Assembly: GCA_013032095.1 (NCBI GenBank)
Contig: WQBJ01000008.1
Coordinates: 62,001 to 126,000, forward strand
DNA length: 64,000 bases
Source of the DNA: Ruegeria atlantica
GTDB taxonomy: Bacteria > Pseudomonadota > Alphaproteobacteria > Rhodobacterales > Rhodobacteraceae
Direction: 5' to 3'
Under the pieces are notes generated by a model. The model searched no databases, was not told the DNA's origin, and was given only the letters and a program-made list of their open reading frames with translations. A program made the translations under genes and the position numbers. Below are positions 44,313 through 53,637 of the stretch, piece after piece (positions within the stretch are counted from its first letter, which is position 1; every line of letters starts with the position of its first letter).

Positions 44313-45659
44313 TTATGCGCCCGGGTTGCACTTACCCAGATCGCCACCGGCGAACATCGGGTGTTCCGGATCGTATTCGACCTGCGCACGCGGCGTGATC
44401 TCGACGATCTCGAGCGTGTCATAGGCGTTGGTCGGGTTTTGGTTGCCGCGCACAACCAGCACATCTTTGAAGCACTGGTGATCGGCGCCACGGTACCAAG
44501 TCGGACCGTTGCCCAACCCGTCGAACTCAAAGTCTTCCAGAGCCTCAACGACACCGCAGGGGTTGAAGGTGCCCGCACGCTCAACCGCATCTGCATAGAG
44601 CAGCACCTGCGCATAGCAGGTCTGGGCCGAGTTGGACGGCGGCTTGCCGTACTTTTCACCGAACGACTTCACAAAGGCCTTGGTGCCTTCATCCTGTAGC
44701 TGCCAGTTCCAGTTCATCGAACCCAGAACGCCTTTGATGTTCTCGCCTGCACCTGCGGCCATCAGTTCGGAATACAACGGCACGACGATCTTGAAGTCCT
44801 TGCCGTTGGCCACCTTGTCGAGCAAGCCGAACTGAATTGCGTTGGTCAGCGAGTTCACCATGTTGCCGCCATAGTGGTTCAGAACCAGCACGTCCGCGCC
44901 CGAATTCAGAACCGGAGCGATGTAGGACGAGAAGTCTGTTGACGCGAGTGGTGTCTTCACTGTGTTGACCGTTTCCCATCCCAAGGCTTCGGTCGAGGCG
45001 ACGATCGACTCTTCCTGGGTCCAACCCCAGTTGTAGTCGGCCGTCAGGTGATAAGCGCGGCGTTCCTTGCCCATCTCGGCCGCCAACACGGGTGCCAGTG
45101 CGGCCCCTGACATGTAGGCATTAAAGAAATGGCGGAAGCCGTTGGCCTTCTTGTCCTTGCCTGTTGTGTCGTTGGCATGGGTCAGACCGGCCATGAAGAT
45201 CACGCCCGCCTCTTGGCACAGACCCTGAACCGCAACTGCCACGCCCGAGGACGAACCACCGTTGATCATGATCGCGCCGTCTTTTTCGATCATCGACTTC
45301 GCCGATGCGCGCGCGGCGTCAGATTTGGTCTGGGTGTCGCCAGTTACGAACTCTACCTTCTTGCCCAGGATGCCGTTCCCTTGCAGCGCCTTGGACGAGA
45401 AGGTGTTCAGGCAACCGCCATCGCCTTCACCGTTCAGATGCTCGACCGCCAGCTGTTGCGCCAACAGCTCGTCATTCCCTTCTTCGGCATAAGGACCGGT
45501 CTGGGGAACATTGAAACCCAGAGTGACGGATGACCCCGTCGGTTCGTTGGTAAAAGCAGCAGCCGACGAAGCCGTGAAGATCGTAGGCAGGGCCAGACCG
45601 GTACCTGCAACTGCACCGGACTTCAGCACGCCGCGGCGTGTGACAGATTTGTTAGTCAT
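44313..45659 (-). CDS. HAAT ABC transporter substrate-binding protein
   Basis: 448 residues, periplasmic binding protein of the LivK/amide family. Twin-arginine signal at the start (VTRRGVLKSGAVAGTGLAL, predicted cleavage after SSAAA near residue 35), unusual among LivK proteins but seen in alphaproteobacterial homologues. GFNVPQTGPYAEEGNDEL and MINGGSSSGVAVAV are ligand-domain landmarks. GGGAGGAATGA precedes the ATG. First gene of its operon and the only ligand-specific part; amides or short amino compounds are plausible given the neighbouring urea system, but this is not shown. Confidence 0.85.
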   Translation of the reverse strand: MTNKSVTRRGVLKSGAVAGTGLALPTIFTASSAAAFTNEPTGSSVTLGFNVPQTGPYAEEGNDELLAQQLAVEHLNGEGDGGCLNTFSSKALQGNGILGKKVEFVTGDTQTKSDAARASAKSMIEKDGAIMINGGSSSGVAVAVQGLCQEAGVIFMAGLTHANDTTGKDKKANGFRHFFNAYMSGAALAPVLAAEMGKERRAYHLTADYNWGWTQEESIVASTEALGWETVNTVKTPLASTDFSSYIAPVLNSGADVLVLNHYGGNMVNSLTNAIQFGLLDKVANGKDFKIVVPLYSELMAAGAGENIKGVLGSMNWNWQLQDEGTKAFVKSFGEKYGKPPSNSAQTCYAQVLLYADAVERAGTFNPCGVVEALEDFEFDGLGNGPTWYRGADHQCFKDVLVVRGNQNPTNAYDTLEIVEITPRAQVEYDPEHPMFAGGDLGKCNPGA

Positions 45660-45982
45660 TCATTCCTCCCATTTCCCTTTCTTTCGACCTCTGGCTCCTC
45701 TTCCAGCGGACGAAAACGCGGTTTCACGCAAATTTGAGTATGGAGGCGGTTTTGAAAAATCACCAATAACCTATTCAAAATGAAAGAATGTTATGTAAAC
45801 AAATGCACAAACAAAATGACGAAGTGTAAACAAAGTAGGCATCGATAATCATAAACAATTCAAAAAAATACATATTTTTGAAATTTTTGCGCCGCAGCAA
45901 TTTAGACGATCAGGCAAGCCGATGATCACCTGATGAACGTCAGGTATCAGAATGGGTGTTGCACTGCCCGAGGGACAGGACC
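45660..45982. promoter_or_regulatory. AT-rich promoter region of the first ABC-transporter operon
   Basis: 323 bases between the binding-protein start and the urtE stop. Bases 45760-45900 are strikingly AT-rich with A- and T-runs (for example CAAAAAAATACATATTTTTG), in contrast with flanking GC-rich coding DNA, as expected for an activator-dependent promoter. No sigma-54 or known operator could be fixed by eye. Confidence 0.45.
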
Positions 45983-46678
45983 CTAAACCGTGACGCCTTG
46001 CAATACCTGATCGCGAGAAAGCTCGGATTTGAGGCCCGACATCAGGATTTCCCCGCGCCGTAAAACGACAAAGCGATCGGCAAGGTCATAGGCGAAATCG
46101 AAATACTGTTCGACCAGGACTATTGCCATATCGCCCTTCGTGCGCAGATGCTGGATCACCTCTCCAATCTGCTGGATGATGTTGGGCTGGATACCTTCGG
46201 TCGGCTCGTCCAACAGCAACAAACGCGGCTTGGTGATCAACGCTCGCGCGATGGCCAGTTGCTGTTGTTGACCGCCCGACAAGTCACCGCCGCGTCGGTT
46301 CTGCATTTTCTTGAGCACCGGGAACAGCTCGAAAATCTCGTCCGGGATGAAGTGCTCGCTGGCTGGTAAACAGGCGAAACCTGTTTCCAGGTTTTCGCGT
46401 ACTGTCAGCAGAGGGAAAATCTCTCGACCCTGCGGGACGTAGGCCACCCCCTTCCACGCCATCTTGTGCGCAGGAAGGACACCCAATTCCTCCCCGTTCA
46501 GTACCACGTCACCGCCTGAGCGGGGATGGGTGCCGGAAATGGCCTTGATCAGGCTGGTCTTGCCCACGCCATTGGTGCCCATCACGCAGGTCACTTCGCC
46601 CAGCGCGGCCTCCATCGAGATGCCGTATAGGATTTGCGAATGCCCGTAGTGCAGAGTGAGTTCGTGAAGTTGCAGCAT
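45983..46678 (-). CDS. urtE: Urea ABC transporter ATP-binding protein UrtE
   Basis: 231 residues: Walker A GTNGVGKTSL (about 34-43), signature LSGGQQQQLAIARAL, Walker B LLLLDEPTEGIQPNI. The short LivF-like form ending in the fifth place of an A-B-C-D-E operon is typical of UrtE, supplying energy for high-affinity urea import. Three bases after urtD. Confidence 0.92.
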   Translation of the reverse strand: MLQLHELTLHYGHSQILYGISMEAALGEVTCVMGTNGVGKTSLIKAISGTHPRSGGDVVLNGEELGVLPAHKMAWKGVAYVPQGREIFPLLTVRENLETGFACLPASEHFIPDEIFELFPVLKKMQNRRGGDLSGGQQQQLAIARALITKPRLLLLDEPTEGIQPNIIQQIGEVIQHLRTKGDMAIVLVEQYFDFAYDLADRFVVLRRGEILMSGLKSELSRDQVLQGVTV

Positions 46679-46681
46679 TGT

Positions 46682-47422
46682 TCAGCGCCCCAGATAAACG
46701 TCGATGACGTTCTGATTAGAAGTCACGTGGTCAAGCGACCCCTCGGCCAGAACCGAGCCTTCGTGCAGCACCGTAACCTTGCAGTTCAGGCGGCGAACGA
46801 ACTCCATGTCGTGTTCGACGACCACGACGGCGCGGGTCTTGGCCGCCTGCACCAGCAGGTCAGTGGTGTGTTCGCGTTCCTTAGGGGTCATGCCCGCCGC
46901 AGGCTCGTCTACCAGCAAAAGGCGCGGTTCCTGCGCCAGCAACATCCCGATCTCAAGCCACTGCTTTTGCCCGTGGCTCAACTCGCCGGACTTGCGTGTT
47001 AGTTCGTCCTTAAGGCCGATCTCGGTTGCCAGTTCTTCGACGTTCTCCAGATCGCCTGCGGAGGGGTGAAAGAACAGAACCCCCAGCCAACCGCGTTTGT
47101 TCTTCAGGGCCATCAGCAGGTTTTCCTGAACGGTCTGATCTTCGAACACGGTGGGTTTCTGGAACTTTCGCCCGATGCCTGCCTGCGCGATCTTGGCCTC
47201 GCTCATCCGCAGCAGGGACACGGATTTCTCACCCCATATCACGCGCCCCTCATCCGGGCGGGTCTTTCCGGTGACGATATCCATGAAGGTCGTCTTGCCT
47301 GCCCCGTTCGGCCCGATCACGGCGCGCAATTCCGCGTTGCCGATTTGGAACGATAGGTTGTTGATCGCTCGGAATCCGTCGAAGGTGACCGAGACGCCGC
47401 TGACTTCTAACAGAGTGCTCAT
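46682..47422 (-). CDS. urtD: Urea ABC transporter ATP-binding protein UrtD
   Basis: 246 residues: Walker A GPNGAGKTTFMD (about 36-47), family signature LSHGQKQWLEIGM, Walker B LLLVDEPAAGMT and VVVEHDMEFVRR. The LSHGQKQWLEIGM block is characteristic of UrtD. Its start overlaps urtC's stop by 4 bases. Confidence 0.93.
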   Translation of the reverse strand: MSTLLEVSGVSVTFDGFRAINNLSFQIGNAELRAVIGPNGAGKTTFMDIVTGKTRPDEGRVIWGEKSVSLLRMSEAKIAQAGIGRKFQKPTVFEDQTVQENLLMALKNKRGWLGVLFFHPSAGDLENVEELATEIGLKDELTRKSGELSHGQKQWLEIGMLLAQEPRLLLVDEPAAGMTPKEREHTTDLLVQAAKTRAVVVVEHDMEFVRRLNCKVTVLHEGSVLAEGSLDHVTSNQNVIDVYLGR

Positions 47423-48648
47423 TCGATGGCCTCCTTCTCACGCAGGGCGCTGTCATCGGGACCCAGATTGGCGCCGTGGCGATCGGGGTGGCGGCGATTG
47501 GCCCACAGGTCGAACAGCCCGCCGATGCCCTGCGGTGCGAACAGCGTAACCAGCACGAAGGACACGCCCAGCAACACCTGCCACCAATCGACCCATTTGA
47601 TCGTGTAAAAGCCCAGCGGGATATCGGGGGCCTGCCCACCGGTGAACCAGGTGCTGAGCAGGCTGACGAAAGCCGCGCCGATGACCGCGCCGTACAGCCG
47701 ACCACGCCCACCGATAGCGACCCAGACGGCAAGGTAGATTGAGGCGATGGGGGCCATTTCCTCGGGGTTGATGATGCCCGCCTGCGGGTAATAAAGCGCG
47801 CCCGCGATGGCCGCGATGCAGGCGGTCAGGGTGAAGACGGCCAGCTTGTAGACCTCGACAGAGTAGCCAAGGAACCGCACCCTTGCCTCGTTGTCGCGGA
47901 TGCCGCGGATGACCGAGCCGAACTTGCCCGACACGATCCAAGCGGCAAGCATATAGCCCAGCCCCAAGGCCAGTGCTGAGGCCCAAAGGAACCAGATCGA
48001 CACCACGTCTTGCGAAGCGGTGATACCCGGCAGGTTCTGCAGGCCGGACAGGCCGTTATTCCCGCGCAAGCCACTGTCGTTCTGGAACAGGTACAGCGCC
48101 AGTGCCAAAGTCATCGCCTGTGTCAGGATCGACAGGTACACGCCTGTCACCCGGCTGCGGAAGGCGAGCCAACCGAAGATTAATGCCAACAGGCCGGGGA
48201 CCAGCACGATCAGGATCAATTGCAAGGTCAGACTGTGAGAGAAAGCCCAGATCAGCGGAAAATCCGACGATCCAACGACACCAAAGATTTGCGTGCCGAT
48301 GGCATCCACCACCTCGGCAGAGGTGGGTGGAAGCTCGGACTGCGCCAGCGACTCGACCACTATCAGGCGGGTACGCGCATACATCAACCACATGCCGATC
48401 ATATAACCACCCAGCCCGAAGAACGCGAAATGGCCCAGCGACAGGATGCCGGTGAAGCCCCAGACCAGATCCATCGCCACAGCGATCAGACACAAGCACA
48501 GGGTCTTGCCCAACGTCTTGACGAAACTGGTTGAGATCACGCCGATCCCGAACCCTTCGGACAGGACTGTCACGCCCAATGTGAACAGGGACAAGATGGC
48601 CAGAAAGACCAGTACGGAGGGGTTCGTGGCGACAAAGCTACGTTCCAT
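47419..48648 (-). CDS. urtC: Urea ABC transporter permease UrtC
   Basis: 409 residues with about ten membrane segments. DLVWGFTGILSLGHFAFFGLGGY is the LivM/UrtC core, and LRGNNGLSGLQNLPG plus VAIGGRGRLYGAVIGA match UrtC. The C-terminal tail is hydrophilic. Pairs with UrtB (3 bases upstream) as the urea channel. Confidence 0.93.
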   Translation of the reverse strand: MERSFVATNPSVLVFLAILSLFTLGVTVLSEGFGIGVISTSFVKTLGKTLCLCLIAVAMDLVWGFTGILSLGHFAFFGLGGYMIGMWLMYARTRLIVVESLAQSELPPTSAEVVDAIGTQIFGVVGSSDFPLIWAFSHSLTLQLILIVLVPGLLALIFGWLAFRSRVTGVYLSILTQAMTLALALYLFQNDSGLRGNNGLSGLQNLPGITASQDVVSIWFLWASALALGLGYMLAAWIVSGKFGSVIRGIRDNEARVRFLGYSVEVYKLAVFTLTACIAAIAGALYYPQAGIINPEEMAPIASIYLAVWVAIGGRGRLYGAVIGAAFVSLLSTWFTGGQAPDIPLGFYTIKWVDWWQVLLGVSFVLVTLFAPQGIGGLFDLWANRRHPDRHGANLGPDDSALREKEAIE

Positions 48649-48651
48649 GGC

Positions 48652-50604
48652 TCAATCCCCCGCCGCGCGACCTTTGAGGGCGATGATGCCCCGTGGCCGG
48701 AACTGGATGAAAATGATGATGAAGATGATCATGTAAGTCTGGGCCGCGAGGGTGTTCGACGGGTTCATCCACTCAATCCCCTTTTGCAGGAAGCCGATCA
48801 TCCCGGCGCCTGCCAGCGCCCCCCAGATGTTGCCGACGCCGCCGACAACCACGGTCATGAAGCTTTGCACGATATAATCGCTGCCCAGATCCGAGGTGAC
48901 CTTGGCAAAGAGGCCAATCGCAACGCCCGCGATCCCGGCGATGCCGGAGCCGAGGCCAAAGGTCAGCATATTCACCCGTCCCGGATTGATCCCCATCGAT
49001 CCTGCCATGCGCGGGTTCTGCGTCACCGCACGCATTTCCAACCCCAGCCGTGTGCGCTTCATGATGTAAAGGAACAGCCCCAGAAAGATCAGTGCCAGCA
49101 CGAAAATTGCTATACGGATATAGCTGATCGAGACCACGTCGTTCAGCACCCATGCCCCGTCCAGCCAGCCGGGCGCGGTCAGCGGGCGGGCCTGTGTGCC
49201 AAAAATGTTCTTGGCCAGCTGTTGCAAGGCAATCGAGATACCGAACGTGGCCAGCAGCGTTTCCAGCGGACGGGCATAGAGCCAGCGGATCACCAACCGT
49301 TCCATCGCGACGCCCATCGCGAAAGTGACTGCAAAGGCCATCGGAATGGCGACGATGATCGACAACGTGTGGTCCGGGATGAACTGCTGCACCACATAGC
49401 CGGTATAGGCACCCATCATGATGAATTCGCCATGGGCCATGTTGATCACGCCCATTACACCGAAGGTGATGGCCAGACCAATAGCGGCAAGGAAATAGAT
49501 TGACGCCAGTGAGATCGCATCCAAGGTCAGGTCCAGCGTCTGGTTCACGCCGACTTTCAATTCGATCTGCTGCAACGCCTGCTCAGCAGCGGCAGTGACT
49601 TCTGGCGAGGGCTCGGCATAGGTTTCAAAAAACACATGCGCGCCCAACGCGGCGTCGATATCGGCCTGAGTGATCAGGGCGGGCACCACTCCGGCCTCGG
49701 CCAGCGCGGCATAGGCCCGCGCGCGGGCCGCGTCGGTGTTCAGTTGCGCCACGGGGATCCCCTCAACGCGTCCACCATCGATATTGGCCGACAGTGCAGC
49801 GCGAATCTCGTCTCTTGATACACGCGGTGCAGCCAGATCGCTGGCAACCAAGAGGTCATAAGCCTCGGCCTCGCCCAGCGATTCTGAACCAGGGGTGAGG
49901 GTGGCCGCAATGTTGGCGTCCATGGAAATCTCGGCAGCGACCTTCCGCTTGGTCACGACCAGAGGGTTCAATGCCGCGCGGACGTCAACGCCCAGATCAT
50001 CCGACATGTCCTCGATCGCAGCCACGCGCGCCACCGTATCTTCATCATAGCCGATGCTCAGAAGCCGCTCGAGCCGTTGTTTCTGCGCTTTCAGATCGGC
50101 GTCAGGCTCTTCGTCAATCGAGGCCCGCAACGGTTCCAGCAGGGCGCCATCGGGGTCGCGCTGAATGGACAGCAACGCTGCGGAACGCTTGGCGCGGCTT
50201 GAGTCCATTAGCTGGAATTGCACCAGCGCGGTGCCGATCATCGCGCGGATACCGCTGTTGGGTTTCATCTGTTTCAGGTCGGATTTCTCAAATGTTCCGA
50301 CGACCTCTCCGCTATCGAAGTCGGTCAACTCATACGACCGCCCTTCTGCCTTCTTGCCGGCAAAGAACTGACCATCCGCCTTGCGCATCCACATGTCCTT
50401 GGCGGCCCATGTCTCAAGCATCACCTGCGCCTGCGGCAAACCGCTGGCCGCAATCGCATCAATCGCCGGCTTGATCGTCTTGCGCGAGCTTTTGGCGATG
50501 ATCTCCTGATGCTCTTGCAGGATCGGCTGCAGGCCGACCTCTTGTGCATTGGCCGTCAGACAGGCGCACAGGATTGCGAGGCCCGCAAGGAATAGTCGTA
50601 ACAT
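48652..50604 (-). CDS. urtB: Urea ABC transporter permease UrtB (long form)
   Basis: 650 residues: signal peptide (about 1-20, LFLAGLAILCACLTANAQ), then an extra periplasmic N-terminal region to about residue 345 that is rich in charged helices, then the LivH-like permease with ITFGVMGVINMAHGEFIM and VVVGGVGNIWGALAGAG. The long form is common in proteobacterial UrtB. Start at the ATG complement of 50604 is preferred to the TTG at 50631. Function of the N-terminal domain is not established. Confidence 0.92.
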   Translation of the reverse strand: MLRLFLAGLAILCACLTANAQEVGLQPILQEHQEIIAKSSRKTIKPAIDAIAASGLPQAQVMLETWAAKDMWMRKADGQFFAGKKAEGRSYELTDFDSGEVVGTFEKSDLKQMKPNSGIRAMIGTALVQFQLMDSSRAKRSAALLSIQRDPDGALLEPLRASIDEEPDADLKAQKQRLERLLSIGYDEDTVARVAAIEDMSDDLGVDVRAALNPLVVTKRKVAAEISMDANIAATLTPGSESLGEAEAYDLLVASDLAAPRVSRDEIRAALSANIDGGRVEGIPVAQLNTDAARARAYAALAEAGVVPALITQADIDAALGAHVFFETYAEPSPEVTAAAEQALQQIELKVGVNQTLDLTLDAISLASIYFLAAIGLAITFGVMGVINMAHGEFIMMGAYTGYVVQQFIPDHTLSIIVAIPMAFAVTFAMGVAMERLVIRWLYARPLETLLATFGISIALQQLAKNIFGTQARPLTAPGWLDGAWVLNDVVSISYIRIAIFVLALIFLGLFLYIMKRTRLGLEMRAVTQNPRMAGSMGINPGRVNMLTFGLGSGIAGIAGVAIGLFAKVTSDLGSDYIVQSFMTVVVGGVGNIWGALAGAGMIGFLQKGIEWMNPSNTLAAQTYMIIFIIIFIQFRPRGIIALKGRAAGD

Positions 50605-50627
50605 GTGGAGAAACCCGAATGTCTTGG

Positions 50628-50655
50628 GCAAGGCGGGCGATTACACCCGCCTTGC
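50628..50655 (-). promoter_or_regulatory. Intercistronic hairpin between urtA and urtB
   Basis: Perfect 10-base stem GCAAGGCGGG / CCCGCCTTGC with an 8-base loop, 7 bases after the urtA stop. Probably boosts urtA over urtB expression. Confidence 0.6.
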
Positions 50656-50662
50656 GAGAGGA

Positions 50663-51943
50663 TTAGTAGTTCGACAGGGTCTGAACGCAGGTCTCGGTCT
50701 CGGTGTTGTACATACCGCAACCCAGCTCTTTCCAATCCGATTTCAGCACTGCCGATTCCGGCAGGAAGTCAGTCCAAGCATCACCCGGCACAACGTCTGT
50801 CTCGCTGATGATGTCGAACTGACCGTCTTCCTGAATCTCACCGATCAGAACCGGTTTCGCCAGGTGGTGGTTCGGCAGCATCACGGCAGTGCCACCGGTC
50901 AGGTTCGGGAACTCCTGCCCGTACATGGCCGAACGGACAGCGTCGACCTCAGTCGAGCCAGCTTCGGTCGCGGCGTTCACCCACATGTTGAAGCCGATGT
51001 AATGCGCTTCCATCGGGTCGTTTGTCACGCGGTCTTCACCCATGGTAGCTTTCCATGTTTCGACGAATTCGGCGTTCACGTCGGTATCTGCGGACTGGAA
51101 GTAGTTCCACGCGGCCAGGTGACCGACCAGGTTGGTGGTATCCAGACCCGAGAGTTCTTCCTCACCGACCGAGAAGGCTACGACCGGAATGTCATCCGCC
51201 GAAACGCCCGCAGCCGCCAGCTCTTTGTAGAAGCCGATATTCGCGTCGCCATTGATGGTCGAGATCACGCCGACCTTTTTACCATCCGCGCCCAGTGCAA
51301 CAACGTCGGCCACGATCTTGGACCAGTCGGAGTGGCCAAATGGCGTGTAGTTCACAAAGATGTCGTCATCCGTAATACCCTTCTGCTTTAGATAGCTTTC
51401 CAAAATATTGTTGGTGGTCCTGGGGTAGACATAGTCTGTGCCGAGCAGAGCGAATTTCTCGACCCCCAGTTCCTCCAGGAAATAATCGGTGGCCGGGATT
51501 GCTTGCTGGTTCGGAGCTGCACCTGTGTAGAAGACGTTTTTCGAGCTTTCCTCGCCCTCATACTGCACCGGGTAAAATAGCAGGCCGTTTAGTTCCTCGA
51601 TTACCGGCAGTACTGATTTGCGGCTAACGGACGTCCAGTTGCCAAAGATCACGTCCACCTCGTGCACGGTCAGCAGCTCACGGGCCTTTTCCGCGAACAG
51701 GGGCCAGTCGGATGCCGGGTCGACCACAATTGCTTCAAGTTGCTTGCCTAGCAAGCCGCCCTTTGCGTTTTGCTGGTCGATCAGCATCAGCATGGTGTCT
51801 TTCAGCGTGGTTTCCGAGATCGCCATTGTGCCTGACAGCGAATGCAAAACGCCGACCTTGATCGTGTCGTCTTCTGACAGCGCAGCCGTTGTCATGGCCG
51901 CGAAAACCGCCGATCCGGCGAGCGTGGATTTTAGAAATGACAT
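50663..51943 (-). CDS. urtA: Urea ABC transporter substrate-binding protein UrtA
   Basis: 426 residues. Sec signal peptide ends near AALS-EDD (about residue 23). The mature start DTIKVGVLHSLSGTMAISE, FGNWTSVSRKSVLPV and NGLLFYPVQYEGEESS are hallmarks of UrtA, including the conserved Tyr-rich urea pocket. GGAGG precedes the ATG. First gene of urtABCDE; divergent from the urease operon, with which it shares a promoter region. Confidence 0.95.
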   Translation of the reverse strand: MSFLKSTLAGSAVFAAMTTAALSEDDTIKVGVLHSLSGTMAISETTLKDTMLMLIDQQNAKGGLLGKQLEAIVVDPASDWPLFAEKARELLTVHEVDVIFGNWTSVSRKSVLPVIEELNGLLFYPVQYEGEESSKNVFYTGAAPNQQAIPATDYFLEELGVEKFALLGTDYVYPRTTNNILESYLKQKGITDDDIFVNYTPFGHSDWSKIVADVVALGADGKKVGVISTINGDANIGFYKELAAAGVSADDIPVVAFSVGEEELSGLDTTNLVGHLAAWNYFQSADTDVNAEFVETWKATMGEDRVTNDPMEAHYIGFNMWVNAATEAGSTEVDAVRSAMYGQEFPNLTGGTAVMLPNHHLAKPVLIGEIQEDGQFDIISETDVVPGDAWTDFLPESAVLKSDWKELGCGMYNTETETCVQTLSNY

Positions 51944-52340
51944 GTAAGCCTCCTGGCGGGATCACAGGAGAGGGCTTGCGCAAAAGCGCGCTCTTCTTCT
52001 ACCTGTTCCCCGCAACTGTTGTTGCGTTCCGTGTGGCGGTTGTGTCCGAGGTCCAATTCGCGCAGCCGTCACACACCCCCGGTTCATCTTCTCGGCGGGC
52101 ATCCACACGATTTCCGCATTGCAGCAATCTTGGCAAATTGACTGACACCCAATCGGTAAATTTGGCAGCATCTGCTTAATTTTTAGCCCCTTGTTTCGCC
52201 ATGTGGTTAAAAATTAATCAGCCGTCACGGAATACCACCCAAATGCGGCAACGCAGAATAGAGTTCCGACGCCACAGCGGTGAAACATGAGGCACAAATC
52301 CTAACCCCGCAGGTGTGCCATCACCCATCTTGCCGCAATA
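51944..52340. promoter_or_regulatory. Divergent urt/ure control region
   Basis: 397 bases between urtA and ureD starts without a gene. Its centre is AT-rich and contains a long inverted repeat (52176-52217). I looked for sigma-54 GG-N10-GC elements and found no convincing match. Nitrogen control is expected from gene content, not read from the sequence. Confidence 0.5.
52176..52217. repeat. Long AT-rich inverted repeat in the urt/ure control region
   Basis: TTAATTTTTAGCC at 52176-52188 faces GGTTAAAAATTAA at 52205-52217; the arms match at 12 of 13 positions around a 16-base centre. It could be a regulator site or a DNA cruciform; the symmetry is clear, the role is not. Confidence 0.5.
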
Positions 52341-53156
52341 TTGCCCACACAGGGAAAGACGCCACCACGAGCCCAGGGCGCGATTCGTTTGAGCGCCAAA
52401 ATATTGGGCGAGAGGTCAGTGTTGGACGGTTTCCGCCAATCGGGATCGTTCAAGTGCCTGTTCCCCAGAAGTGATGACGTGGGGTTGGATGCAGTTCTGC
52501 TGAACACAGCAGGCGGGATTACAGGTGGAGATGCGTTCCGATTCACCGGTCACGCCGCAATGGGCACGACCCTTACGCTAACAACGCAGGCTTGCGAACG
52601 CGCCTACAAGGCACAGCCCGGACCATATGGCCAAGTCTCAAACCACCTGAGCATCGAGGCCGGCGCTCGGCTGAACTGGCTACCGCAGGAAACCATACTG
52701 TTTGACGGCAGCGCCTTGGACCGCAGGTTGCTGGTCGAAATGGCGCCGGACGCAAGCGCGCTGGTGGTGGAACCGCTGATCTTCGGACGCGCCGCCATGG
52801 GTGAGACATTGACCGATATCCGCCTGCGCGATCGGATCGAGGTCCGGCGTGGAAACACGCCCCTCTTTTTGGATGCCACGCGGTTCGCGGGCGATCTACA
52901 CGCTCATTTGGCTAAACCTCACATTGCAGAGGGTGCCGGTGCGATGGCGCTGATCGTTTTTGCCTCATCAACTGCCGAGGGTCAGATCGACCCTGTCCGC
53001 CGGATGCTGCCCGACGCAGCGGGAGCCAGCCTGATCCAAGATGACCTGCTGGTGATCCGGGTACTGGCCGAAAACAGTTTTGCCCTGCGCCGCACACTGA
53101 TGCCGGTACTGCGGCGCTTGAACAACGACACGCTTCCCCGATGCTGGATGATCTGA
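52341..53156 (+). CDS. ureD: Urease accessory protein UreD
   Basis: 271 residues. [17 protein letters not shown] and [13 protein letters not shown] are the conserved UreD blocks, with [10 protein letters not shown] following. UreD binds the urease apoprotein and with UreF and UreG forms the complex that passes nickel and CO2 to the active site. The best start is a TTG at 52341: no in-frame ATG or GTG upstream is free of a stop, and later ones would cut conserved sequence. First gene of the operon, one base before ureA. Confidence 0.9.
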   Translation: MPTQGKTPPRAQGAIRLSAKILGERSVLDGFRQSGSFKCLFPRSDDVGLDAVLLNTAGGITGGDAFRFTGHAAMGTTLTLTTQACERAYKAQPGPYGQVSNHLSIEAGARLNWLPQETILFDGSALDRRLLVEMAPDASALVVEPLIFGRAAMGETLTDIRLRDRIEVRRGNTPLFLDATRFAGDLHAHLAKPHIAEGAGAMALIVFASSTAEGQIDPVRRMLPDAAGASLIQDDLLVIRVLAENSFALRRTLMPVLRRLNNDTLPRCWMI

Positions 53157-53157
53157 C

Positions 53158-53460
53158 ATGAATCTGACCCCTCGCGAAAAAGACAAACTAATGGTCGCCA
53201 TGGCCGCCGAGGTCGCCCGCAAAAGGCTGGCCCGCGGCGTTCGGCTGAACCACCCCGAGGCCATCGCCCTGATCACTGATGCGGTGGTCGAGGGTGCGCG
53301 TGACGGGCGCTCGGTCGCTGACATGATGCAGGCCGGGGCCGAGGTGATCACCCGCGGCCAGTGCATGGAAGGCGTGCCCGAGATGATCCACGAGGTTCAG
53401 GTCGAAGCCACTTTCCCGGATGGCACCAAATTGGTGACCGTCCACAACCCCATTCGCTGA
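53158..53460 (+). CDS. ureA: Urease gamma subunit UreA
   Basis: 100 residues, the standard length. [33 protein letters not shown] and the C-terminal [17 protein letters not shown] are diagnostic. Structural subunit of the (alpha-beta-gamma)3 urease that hydrolyses urea to ammonia and carbamate. Starts one base after the ureD stop. Confidence 0.97.
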   Translation: MNLTPREKDKLMVAMAAEVARKRLARGVRLNHPEAIALITDAVVEGARDGRSVADMMQAGAEVITRGQCMEGVPEMIHEVQVEATFPDGTKLVTVHNPIR

Positions 53461-53475
53461 AAAAGGAACTCTGAC

Positions 53476-53637
53476 ATGACTCGCATGCTCTTCCCCGCCC
53501 TGATACTCGCCAGCCCTGCAGCCGCCCATACAGGCACGCATGCCCATGCTCATGGATCGGACTATGCGACGTTGGCGGTCGGTCTGGCCGCTATCGCTCT
53601 GGCAGCGCTTGTCGTGATCGCGAAGCTGCCGAAATGA
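53476..53637 (+). CDS. Small His-rich membrane protein inside the urease operon
   Basis: 53 residues with a good ribosome site (AAAAGGA). An N-terminal signal-like segment ([14 protein letters not shown]) leads to a His-rich stretch [10 protein letters not shown] (18-27), and a second hydrophobic segment (about 31-49) anchors the protein. Its stop overlaps the ureB start as ATGA, so it is coupled to urease translation. The histidines invite a nickel-handling role (periplasmic loop binding Ni2+), which is inference. I recall similar small proteins in urease operons of other Rhodobacteraceae. Confidence 0.75.
   Translation: MTRMLFPALILASPAAAHTGTHAHAHGSDYATLAVGLAAIALAALVVIAKLPK

Noticed and set aside
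51944..52340. Sigma-54 promoter for urt or ure operons
   Set aside because: Candidate TTGGCAGCATCTGC has the wrong GG-GC spacing; no other match was convincing.
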